NCBI GenBank assembly: GCA_946615875.1
Contig: CAMOIK010000004.1
Location: 1 to 26,394 of the forward strand
Reading direction: 5' to 3'
DNA length: 26,394 nt
From: an uncultured Verrucomicrobiota bacterium
GTDB lineage: Bacteria; Verrucomicrobiota; Kiritimatiellia; RFP12; UBA1067
A program made the translations under genes and the position numbers. The number at the start of each line of letters is the position of its first letter. The first letter of the stretch is position 1. This document shows positions 1 through 7,666 of the stretch, one piece after another. The notes beneath the pieces are model-generated. The model saw only the letters and a list, made by a program, of their open reading frames with translations. It did not search any database and was not told where the DNA came from.

Positions 1-2
1 CG

Positions 3-1532
3 CAGATCGCCAGATTCATGGTGGATTGGGTGCTTTCCGGCAGGCATGGCCGGGCAGACAAAATTCACGACCCGGCTTTCGGCCTCGGTGCGTTTTTCGA
101 GAATGCGCCGGAGGAGTGCGAGTTCACGGGCGGAGACGTCGATGACGCCATACTCGCGTTCTTCTCGGAGCATTCGCGGCGCATGCCGTCGCGCCTGTCC
201 AAGACCGACTACCTGCTAGACTTCGGTTCGCGCTACGACAATATCGTCTGCAATCCGCCGTATCTGCGATTCCAGAAGTTCCTCAATAGGGACGCCGTGG
301 CGGCCGCATTTGCGGAAAGGCTGGGCGTCAGGCTTTCGGGATACACCAATATCGCGTCTGCTTTTCTCGTCAAGTCGATATCCGAGCTGAAACGGGGCGG
401 GCGCCTCGCATACATCCTGCCGTCCGAATTTCTGAACACCGGATACGGCGCGACGGTCAAGGAGTGGCTGACAAGAGACGGCCATCTTGATTCCGTCATA
501 GAAGTCGAATGCGAGAAAGAGGCGTTTGGCGAAGTCACCACGTCGGTGTGCATAGTCCTCTTCGACTCCTCGAGGAGCTTTGACGCCGTTTCGTTCCGCA
601 AGGTGGCGGCGGCGGACGATTTCCTGACGGTGATGGAGCGTCCCCCGGTGAACGCCGTCCCAGTGGGCCGTCTGGCGCCTCGCGACAAATGGGGACGCTT
701 CTTCGTCCCGCCCGGCGAAAGCGTGAAGCCCGCGCTCGGCCGGTTGCAGCGTCTTTCCGAATACGGGCGTTTTTCGCGCGGGATCGCCACCGGGGCGAAT
801 GCGTTTTTCGTGCTGTCGCGCTCCGACATCGCCAGCAAGGGGTTGTCGGACGGCGATTGCGTGCCTTGCATCACGAAAAGCCAGCAGCTCAAGAAAGCCG
901 TGTTCACCGACGAGGACTTCCGCCGTCTATCCGACGAAGGGGCGGGCGTCCATCTTTTTTCGCCCGGCGACGCGCCGGACGCCGCCGCGCTGGAGTACAT
1001 ACACGAAGGCGAGAAGATAGGCTATGACAAAGGTTTCATAACCAGGCACCGGCGCCCGTGGTACCGAACGGAGCGGAGGAAGGTGTCGCCATTGCTGCTC
1101 AACGTCTTTTCCCGCGGCGGATACAAGGTCGTCAGGAACTATTCAAGCGCCTTGACGTTGACGAATTTCCACTGCTTCTATCCCGATCCGCTTCGCGAGG
1201 GATACGTCGATGTGCTTTTCCTGTATCTTCTTTCCAGGACCGGGCGAAGAATGCTTTCGCTCTCCAAGAGGAGATACGGCAATTCCCTGGACAAGTTCGA
1301 GCCGAACGACTTGAATGCGGCGCTCGTGCCGAGGCGGGAGTTTTTCGATTCTCTCGACCAGGACAGGCTCCGGAGCGCGATGGATGCTGTTCGGCGCGGG
1401 GAGGAGGTGGCGGGATGGCTCGAATCGCGCTTCCAGTCGCTTCTTTTGCCAGAAGGTGCGAAGCAGGATGATTTGGCCGCAGACGCCGGCCATTGCGCAG
1501 GCAAGCCGGTCCAGCTCGGTTTCACGCTTTAG
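3..1532 (+). CDS. Adenine-specific DNA methyltransferase, Eco57I/TaqI-like (5' end cut off by the window)
   Basis: This is an N6-adenine DNA methyltransferase of the class found in type II or IIG restriction-modification systems. The frame is open from base 3, before the first ATG at 18. The residues before that ATG (QIARF-MVDWVL) match the conserved lead-in to motif I, so the true start lies upstream and the gene is partial. Counting from the ATG at 18, motif I is DPAFGLGAFF (18-27), an acidic motif II-like GGDVDD follows (38-43), and catalytic motif IV is NPPY (79-82). The C-terminal half has the RRPWYRTER and NVFSRGGYKVVRN segments typical of TaqI-like target-recognition domains. No endonuclease motif is visible in the visible part. 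Three hand-counted 60-bp lines (241, 1021, 1441) are 53-60% GC, against 70-82% in two lines of the next gene, which suggests acquisition by transfer. The fold is clear; recognition site and partner nuclease are unknown. Confidence 0.88.
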   Translation, partial: QIARFMVDWVLSGRHGRADKIHDPAFGLGAFFENAPEECEFTGGDVDDAILAFFSEHSRRMPSRLSKTDYLLDFGSRYDNIVCNPPYLRFQKFLNRDAVAAAFAERLGVRLSGYTNIASAFLVKSISELKRGGRLAYILPSEFLNTGYGATVKEWLTRDGHLDSVIEVECEKEAFGEVTTSVCIVLFDSSRSFDAVSFRKVAAADDFLTVMERPPVNAVPVGRLAPRDKWGRFFVPPGESVKPALGRLQRLSEYGRFSRGIATGANAFFVLSRSDIASKGLSDGDCVPCITKSQQLKKAVFTDEDFRRLSDEGAGVHLFSPGDAPDAAALEYIHEGEKIGYDKGFITRHRRPWYRTERRKVSPLLLNVFSRGGYKVVRNYSSALTLTNFHCFYPDPLREGYVDVLFLYLLSRTGRRMLSLSKRRYGNSLDKFEPNDLNAALVPRREFFDSLDQDRLRSAMDAVRRGEEVAGWLESRFQSLLLPEGAKQDDLAADAGHCAGKPVQLGFTL

Positions 1533-1592
1533 AAGCGGCGGGAAATCGCGGAGAAGACAGACTTTGACGACCATAGAGAAAGGAGCAAAGAG

Positions 1593-4118
1593 ATGGGCAA
1601 GAGAACGATAGCGAGGAACATGGCGATGCCGATAATCGCGGCGATCGCCGGGAACGCAGCGGCGCAGGCGCTGCCGCGCGAGCTGCCGCAGCCGCCGTCG
1701 GCGCCAGCGATCGTCGTGCGCGACATCCGCGACGGCGAGAAGCCCGTCGCGGTGGAGACGGCGGCTGAGACGGTGGGGGACAACGGTCTGGTGCGGAAGG
1801 TCCGCACGACCTTCACCTTCACGAACCCGAACGCCCGCGTGATGCAGGGAGAATTCGAGTTTCCCATCCCCGAAGGAGCCACGGTGTGCGGCTACGCGCT
1901 GGACGTGGACGGCGTGATGACGCCGGGCGTGGTCTGCGAAAAGGAGAAGGCTCGCGTGGCCTTCGAGACGGAGACGAAGAAAGGCGTCGATCCCGGTCTC
2001 GTCGAGCAGGTCCGGGGGAACGTCTGGCGCACGCGCATATTCCCGCTGAACCCCGCCTCGCCGCGCCGCGCCGAGGTCGAGTATGTCGTGCCAGTGGCCG
2101 ACGGCAGCGCGATCACCGTCTGCGAAAAGGACGGCGACGACGTGTTCGTGGGCGAGCGCGGCATCGCTGAGGATGTGGCGAAGGATCCCGTCGCCGCGTT
2201 TGCGCAGGGCGTGGTGCTGTGGGACGCGAGTGGCAGTGCGCAGGGCTGCGCGGCGGCGTGGCGCGAGCGTCTCGCCGCCCTGCCCGAGGGCGGCAGGTGG
2301 CGGCTCGTCGCGTTCCGCAACGTGCCCGAGGACATGGGGGAGTGCGGCAAGGCGGAGCTGCTCGCCAAGGTCGATGCGCTGGTCTATGACGGCGGCACCG
2401 ACATCGGCAAGGCGATCGCGCTCGCCGGCCGCTCGCCGACGCTGCTTTTCTCCGACGAGGCGGATACGCTCGCCCTCGCGGTCCCGCGCTACGACGACAT
2501 GGAGAACGTGACGGTCGCCAGCCGTCCGACGGCGCCGAAGCGCGCAGTGCGCATCCGCCGCCTGGCGGCCGGCGAGGCGGCGCCCTCCGGCGTGGAGGTC
2601 AAGCCTGGCGCTTTGCTGGCCACGCAGTGGGCGGCGGAGCGCGTCAAGGATCTTGAGAGCCAGGCCGATGCGCGCAAGGAAGAATTTCTGGCGCTAGGGC
2701 GGCGCTACGGCGTGGCCAGCCCCGTCGCGAGCCTGATCGTCCTTGAAACCCTCGACCAGTATCTGACGCACAAGATCGAACCGCCCGCCGGGATGGGTTT
2801 CCACGACGAATGGGTGCGGCGCATGGCCGCGAAGGACGACGCGATCGCCAAGGCCGAGGCGGACGCCGCGCACGCCAGAGACCTGCTGGCGCTCTGGAAG
2901 GAGCGGGTCGAGTGGTGGAACAACCCCATGCCGCCGAAGAAAACGCCGTCGAGCGGCCTCTTCGACACGCGCCTTGTGAGAGCTGCGGCTCACCCTGTCG
3001 CGCCCGCCGAAAGCGGCGCGATCGCCGAAGCGGCGGCGGAAGAGGACGGCGCCGCTCCCGCCGCCGCCGGAGGACGCGCCTTGAGCCGCTCCCTGGGCGC
3101 CCACGCCATGGGCGGGGCGGCGAAGGCGAAGAACGCCGGAGCGGCGCGCAACGAGGCCGGCGGCGGAGGCGCCACGATCACCATCGCGCCATGGAAGTCC
3201 GGCGCAGCCTATGTCAAGGAGATAGAGGGCGCGGAGGACAAATACGCCGCATACCTGGCGGCGAAGAAGACGAACGGCGCCGCGCCCGGCTTCTACATGG
3301 ACGCCGCCGGCATCTTCTTCCGTTCCGGCGACAATGCGCTGGGAGAGCGCATACTATCCAACATGGCGGAGTTCCGCCTGGAGGACGCCGCCGTGTGGCG
3401 TTCCATGGGCTGGCGCCTGCGCGAAGCCGGCCGGCTGGAGGCCGCCGCGGTCTGCTTCCGCCACGCGCTCAGGCTGCGCGGCGAGCAGGGGCAGTCCCGC
3501 CGCGATCTCGCCATCGTGCTGGCGGAGCTGGGCAAGGCCGCGAAGGACGTGCCGTCAATCGAGGAAGCCATGCGCCTCTTGAAGGAGGCCGCGTTCACCG
3601 ACTGGGCGCGCCGCAGCGGCCGCCGCTCCAACGACCGCCAGGTGAGCATCGTGGCGCTGGAGGAGCTGAACGCCCTCATCGCCTGGTGCAGGGCCGCAGG
3701 CGTCGCCGCCAAAGAGCCGGAGCTTGACGCCGTGTATCGGCGCGACCTGCCGGTCAAGATACGCATCGTCCTTTCCTGGGACGCGGACGAAACCGACATC
3801 GACCTGCACGTGCTCGAGCCGGACGGCGAGGAGGCTTTCTACGGGCATCGCCGCACTTCGTCCGGCGGTTTCGTATCCGAGGACGTGACCACCGGCTACG
3901 GACCCGAGGAGTATATGCGCAAGGAGGCGACGGGCCGCTTCAAGATCCTCACCAACTACTTTGCCTCCCACCAGACCGCCCTCACCGGCCCGGCCACCGT
4001 CACCGCGACCGTATATACCGACTGGGCGACAGCCGCCGAAAAGCAGCAGATCATAACGCTGCGCCTCGACAAACCCAAGTCGAAAGTGGTCATAGGCGAT
4101 GTGACGGTGGCGGAATAA
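1593..4118 (+). CDS. Secreted VIT / vWA-like / DUF2135 domain protein
   Basis: An 841-aa exported protein. The N-terminus (MGKRTIARNM, then a hydrophobic stretch ending near AAAQA) looks like a signal peptide. Residues about 38-170 resemble a VIT domain (vault/inter-alpha-trypsin type), with the fibrous beta pattern around FTFTNPNARVMQGEFEFPIP. Residues about 207-300 form a shortened vWA-like domain that keeps a MIDAS-type DASGS (211-215) and a later GGTD (267-270). An Ala/Gly-rich linker follows (about 470-540), then a helical TPR-like region containing ALRLRGEQGQSRRDLA. The last 124 residues (718-841) match DUF2135/YfaP, with SWDADETDIDLHV. The start is fixed by AGGAG at 1581-1585, 7 nt before the ATG. 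The role is unknown; the family is associated with cell-envelope adhesion or assembly. It sits alone on its strand and converges on the GH-A gene. Confidence 0.85.
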   Translation: MGKRTIARNMAMPIIAAIAGNAAAQALPRELPQPPSAPAIVVRDIRDGEKPVAVETAAETVGDNGLVRKVRTTFTFTNPNARVMQGEFEFPIPEGATVCGYALDVDGVMTPGVVCEKEKARVAFETETKKGVDPGLVEQVRGNVWRTRIFPLNPASPRRAEVEYVVPVADGSAITVCEKDGDDVFVGERGIAEDVAKDPVAAFAQGVVLWDASGSAQGCAAAWRERLAALPEGGRWRLVAFRNVPEDMGECGKAELLAKVDALVYDGGTDIGKAIALAGRSPTLLFSDEADTLALAVPRYDDMENVTVASRPTAPKRAVRIRRLAAGEAAPSGVEVKPGALLATQWAAERVKDLESQADARKEEFLALGRRYGVASPVASLIVLETLDQYLTHKIEPPAGMGFHDEWVRRMAAKDDAIAKAEADAAHARDLLALWKERVEWWNNPMPPKKTPSSGLFDTRLVRAAAHPVAPAESGAIAEAAAEEDGAAPAAAGGRALSRSLGAHAMGGAAKAKNAGAARNEAGGGGATITIAPWKSGAAYVKEIEGAEDKYAAYLAAKKTNGAAPGFYMDAAGIFFRSGDNALGERILSNMAEFRLEDAAVWRSMGWRLREAGRLEAAAVCFRHALRLRGEQGQSRRDLAIVLAELGKAAKDVPSIEEAMRLLKEAAFTDWARRSGRRSNDRQVSIVALEELNALIAWCRAAGVAAKEPELDAVYRRDLPVKIRIVLSWDADETDIDLHVLEPDGEEAFYGHRRTSSGGFVSEDVTTGYGPEEYMRKEATGRFKILTNYFASHQTALTGPATVTATVYTDWATAAEKQQIITLRLDKPKSKVVIGDVTVAE

Positions 4119-4154
4119 CGCCGCCGTCTCCATCCCCGAAACTCGCGACAACGT

Positions 4155-4207
4155 CATCCGCCTTCTCGCAGTTCGCTCGCAAGAGTGGAGCTGCAAGAGG
4201 GCGGATG
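4155..4207. terminator. Long imperfect hairpin between convergent genes, possible bidirectional terminator
   Basis: CATCCGCC (4155-4162) pairs with GGCGGATG (4200-4207). Pairing continues inward to 4174/4188, giving 20 positions with one C-A mismatch and two G-T wobbles around a 13-nt loop. It lies in the 175-bp gap between the 3' ends of the VIT gene and the GH-A gene, so it could terminate both. It lacks a U-tract on either side, so it may instead be a repeat element or an mRNA-stabilising hairpin. A second small inverted repeat (GTCGC-tac-GCGAC, about 4240-4252) lies downstream. Nothing else was seen in 4119-4293. Confidence 0.5.
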
Positions 4208-4293
4208 AGCCGTATTTGGTGAATATATGGAGATGCGGCAGTCGCTACGCGACCCGAAACCAGGGAACCCCGTCGCGTGGCGCGGCGTCGCGG

Positions 4294-6654
4294 TCAGCGC
4301 ACTATTTCGTAGAGAAAAGTGGCGTTTTTCGCGTCAGATGCCACGTTGGCGGTAAAGCGGAGGCGGCCTTTTGCGATTTTGGAAGGGATCAGGCGCACTC
4401 TGTCGCCGGCGGTATCGAGCGCATAGACCCTGAAATCGCCGTTTCCGAGCGCAAGAGCGAGCTTTGCGACGCCTTTTCGGACCAGATGGGGCGTTTTGCC
4501 CCATCGAAGGAGGATGGTGCGCGAATCGTCCTCGTAGGTGTCGCCGCTGTTCACGAGGTCGGTTATGTGGGCGACGAGGATGCGGCGGGATTTCTCCAGC
4601 GGCAGACCGTCCAGGGAAGTGGCCCAGACGGCGGTCGGCGCCTTGTCGCACAGCGCGGCCACCGCGCCGGCCATAATCCTGCCGTCCTCGGCGAAGCCGC
4701 CGGCGGTCCGCAGGGTGGCGACGGAGAAAGAGCCTTTTTCGTTGTCGGCCCAGACGGCGTCTGCGTCGCCCGCCGCGAGGTCGCCGCGCAGGAAGAGGTT
4801 GATGGCGACGCGTTCGTCGGCGCGCGCGAGCACGTCGCCGCCGATTCCGAACAGCCCCGTCCTGACCTCGTCCAGATGGGAAAGCGCCCACGGGCTGCCG
4901 CCCCAGTCGAAGCGCCACAGCCCCGCCCAGTCCTCTCGCGCCGCCTGAGCGCCGGCCATGAGGCCGGCGATGTGGCGGTATTCGCCGGGCCCGGCGAAGT
5001 TGTATTCGGTTGAGACGAAGGGTTTGCCGGCGAGCGCCACGGCGGAGCACGGGGACATCGCGTCGGCGCCGCGCACCTTCACCGGGTTGGCGTTGCGCGT
5101 CCGCACCGGCGTCTGCCACTGTTCGCCCGGGAAGGAAGGGTGGTCCCAGTAGTGGTGCTCGTCCACGTAGTCGCAGAACTTCTCGCGGACGGCGCGGAAG
5201 GGCTCGCGCTCGAAGCCCGCGCTCATGTCGGAGAGCAGCGCCTTGACGCCGAGCTCGTCCTTCAGGAACGCGCGCATCCTTTCCAGGAAATTCGCCTCCA
5301 GCGCGGCGACGAAGCGCGCGAACTCCTCCATCTCCGGCGTCTCGTCCCACGGCTTGCCGGACGGCAGCCCGGCGATGCCGCAGCCCGTGCTTTGCGTCCA
5401 TTCGCGCCATGCCTTGGCGAATTCCGGCAATTTGCGGAGGTTCTCCACGCCGGACATTCCGACGTGGCCCTCGTTGACCACGGCGAGGAACGCCAGCGCC
5501 GGGTCGTCGGCCCAGCGCATCCCCGTGAAGGGATTGACGTGCGTCATCCACTGCCGCGCGAAGGCGCAGAGATTGGAGAACGCGGCGTCGCTGACCAGCA
5601 CGAGCGCCTTGTATTCGTCCTGCCCCACGAAGCCGTCGGCGTCCTGGCCGACCGCCCTGCGCGGCACCTTTCGCGACACGAAGAGGTCAGTCGTCACATA
5701 CACTCCTTCGCGTCCGCACGCCGCGAGAAGCGCGTCCATCCTGCCGAGCTGCGCGGGATTGATCGTAGTGCCGTCGGGCGAGCCTTCGACGAGGCCGCCG
5801 TCGTGGTGGTGGAGGCGCAGGGCGTTGTAGCCGCGAAGCCGCAGCTGGCGCACGAACTTCTCGGCGACGTCCTTCTTGGCGAAGTTCGCGCCGCCGCAGA
5901 TGTTCACGCCGTAGAAGCGGCGGGGGACGCCGCTCTCGCCCTCGAACTCGAAGTGGCGGCCGTTGGCGACGACGCGGCGGCACGGCGCGACCGTCGGCAC
6001 GACGCCTGAGAAATCGAGCGCGCTCCCTTCCTTGACGTCCGGCGCGACGCTCAAAGGCATCCATTTCTCCCCCTCCGCCATCACGAACGGATCGCACGCC
6101 GAGACGGAGACCGGCCCGCCCGCGTCCAGGACCGCCGTCACCTCGTCGCCCGGGCAGTAGAAGCGGAAGATGAATTCGTCCATGTCCCACTCTCGACCGT
6201 CCATCGCGTGGAGACGCACCGTTTCGCCAAAGTCGAGACGGAACGACCTTCCCAGAGGATCCTTGAAGCAGAACGTGCGCGCCTCGTGGCCCGTTATGTG
6301 GACGAGCTTGCCTTTTTCGTGCTCCGCGGGGATGGCGACCGTCTTCGCGTCGGTCTCGCACTTCCCTCCCGCCCAGCTTTCGGCGGCGAGCGTGAGCACG
6401 ACGACGTTCTTCTCGCCTTCGCCGCGCTTGGGGAATGTCCACTTGAGGCGCGGCTTGGATGGATCGCTCGCGTCCGCCTCCACCTTCGCGACATAGCGCT
6501 TGAACGAATCGTCCGCGCGGCGGCGCATCGGCTGGAACTTGGCGTCGCCGGCGGAGAAGAGGACGTCGCCGCCCTCCTCCGTCTGGAGCGGCCATGCGCC
6601 GCTGGCGTGGAGCGATGCCGCGAGAAGCGCGGACAAGACGATGGTTGCTTTCAT
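4294..6654 (-). CDS. Secreted clan GH-A glycoside hydrolase (GH5-like)
   Basis: A 786-aa exported enzyme predicted to hydrolyse beta-glycosidic bonds with retention. The signal peptide is residues 1-20 (MKATIVLSALLAASLHASGA). Residues about 25-230 form a beta-rich N-terminal region of unknown type. A TIM barrel begins near FYGVNICGG (247-255). The acid/base is probably E395 in VVNEGH and the nucleophile E550 in FVSTEYNF; an NE pair and a later TEY are the clan GH-A signature. H281-H283 (RLHHHD) and H500-H501 lie in barrel-like strands. A C-terminal beta domain follows the barrel. The SD is GGGAGG at 6665-6660, 5 nt before the ATG, and the metallophosphoesterase stop codon is 12 nt upstream, so this is the last gene of the ECF-sigma operon. 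Substrate and exact GH family cannot be read from the sequence. Confidence 0.82.
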   Translation of the reverse strand: MKATIVLSALLAASLHASGAWPLQTEEGGDVLFSAGDAKFQPMRRRADDSFKRYVAKVEADASDPSKPRLKWTFPKRGEGEKNVVVLTLAAESWAGGKCETDAKTVAIPAEHEKGKLVHITGHEARTFCFKDPLGRSFRLDFGETVRLHAMDGREWDMDEFIFRFYCPGDEVTAVLDAGGPVSVSACDPFVMAEGEKWMPLSVAPDVKEGSALDFSGVVPTVAPCRRVVANGRHFEFEGESGVPRRFYGVNICGGANFAKKDVAEKFVRQLRLRGYNALRLHHHDGGLVEGSPDGTTINPAQLGRMDALLAACGREGVYVTTDLFVSRKVPRRAVGQDADGFVGQDEYKALVLVSDAAFSNLCAFARQWMTHVNPFTGMRWADDPALAFLAVVNEGHVGMSGVENLRKLPEFAKAWREWTQSTGCGIAGLPSGKPWDETPEMEEFARFVAALEANFLERMRAFLKDELGVKALLSDMSAGFEREPFRAVREKFCDYVDEHHYWDHPSFPGEQWQTPVRTRNANPVKVRGADAMSPCSAVALAGKPFVSTEYNFAGPGEYRHIAGLMAGAQAAREDWAGLWRFDWGGSPWALSHLDEVRTGLFGIGGDVLARADERVAINLFLRGDLAAGDADAVWADNEKGSFSVATLRTAGGFAEDGRIMAGAVAALCDKAPTAVWATSLDGLPLEKSRRILVAHITDLVNSGDTYEDDSRTILLRWGKTPHLVRKGVAKLALALGNGDFRVYALDTAGDRVRLIPSKIAKGRLRFTANVASDAKNATFLYEIVR

Positions 6655-6666
6655 GCCGGCCTCCCT

Positions 6667-7659
6667 TCAGCCGCGGTAGAAGTTGCCCGGCTTCTCGTGC
6701 CAGAACGTAATGGTCGTGCCGTCGTGCGCCTTCACGCGCTCAAGCCAGTGCTTCGGGCGCGGGCGGTCGGTCCAGCGGCGGTTGAAGTAGAAGTCGGTCT
6801 GGCGGAACGTAAGCTCGGAGCGGTCCGGGAAAGTCCTGAACAGCGCGTAGCCTATGTCGCCCCAGTATCCGCCGGAGGGGAGAGTCGCCGTCTGGACGGT
6901 CTGCGAATTGGCGTAGCCGTCGTGCAGGAAGCTTTCCGCGACTGTGTGCTCGTGTCCGAAGATGTAACCGAATACGCAAGGGGCTGTGACCAGTTCTTTC
7001 ACGATGCCGGCCTCCTGCGCCCGGTGGTGCGCGCACACGAACGTCGGGCGTGTCGCCGCCGCCAGCTCCGAGCGCAGCCATTCGCGCTGGGCCTCGTCAA
7101 GTTCGCCCTGGACGAAGTTGCCTTCGTTCGTCGGCTCCCGCCAGTCCGCGCCTTCGCGGCATTTGAGCGTGTCGAGGAGGATGATGTCGGCGTTTGGCGT
7201 CGCGACCTTCGAGACGATGCGGCCCGGCACCAGCAGGCGCCCCCGGTATTCGGGGAACGTCTTCAGGAACGCGGAGCGGTTGTCATGGTTGCCCATCGCG
7301 AACGAAAGCGCGATTCCCGCGTCGGCGAGCGGGCGCAGCGCGGCGGCCGCCAGCCGGAAATCCTCTTCCCAGCCGCTTGACGCCGAGAAGTCGCCCAGCA
7401 CGATCGCGTTCGCCGGGAGCGGACGCATCGCGAGGATCTCCGCCACGAGCCGCGGCAGGACCACGCTGGATTGCGTCGGGCCGTTCTTCCAGCGCACGGA
7501 GTCGTCCAGCAGGTGGATGTCGGCGAGAAACGCCGTCAGGTTTGGGTCGTGCCCGCCGGTCTGAACCGCCGCGCCCGCCCCCTCGTCCGCCGGCAAGCGG
7601 AGCGCGCCAGCGCCCGCCACGAAAGCACCGCATCCCGTCAAAAACTCCCTGCGCGTCAT
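6667..7659 (-). CDS. Tat-exported calcineurin-like metallophosphoesterase
   Basis: A 330-aa binuclear-metal phosphoesterase. The N-terminus TRREFLTGCGAFVAGAGAL has the twin-arginine motif (RREFL) and hydrophobic stretch of a Tat signal, which suits an enzyme exported folded with its metals. Metal ligands appear in order: D47 and H49 (LADIHL), D90 (LGDF), N124-H125 (GNHD), H211 or H212 (CAHH), and H236 and H238 (GHEH). This is the full calcineurin-like set. The start follows a GAGGAAGAG-type SD and lies 7 nt after the LamG gene stop; its own stop is 12 nt before the GH-A start, so the three are surely co-transcribed. In this setting it may remove phosphate groups from a glycan or a released product, which is inference. 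The substrate is unknown. Confidence 0.85.
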   Translation of the reverse strand: MTRREFLTGCGAFVAGAGALRLPADEGAGAAVQTGGHDPNLTAFLADIHLLDDSVRWKNGPTQSSVVLPRLVAEILAMRPLPANAIVLGDFSASSGWEEDFRLAAAALRPLADAGIALSFAMGNHDNRSAFLKTFPEYRGRLLVPGRIVSKVATPNADIILLDTLKCREGADWREPTNEGNFVQGELDEAQREWLRSELAAATRPTFVCAHHRAQEAGIVKELVTAPCVFGYIFGHEHTVAESFLHDGYANSQTVQTATLPSGGYWGDIGYALFRTFPDRSELTFRQTDFYFNRRWTDRPRPKHWLERVKAHDGTTITFWHEKPGNFYRG

Positions 7660-7666
7660 CTCTTCC

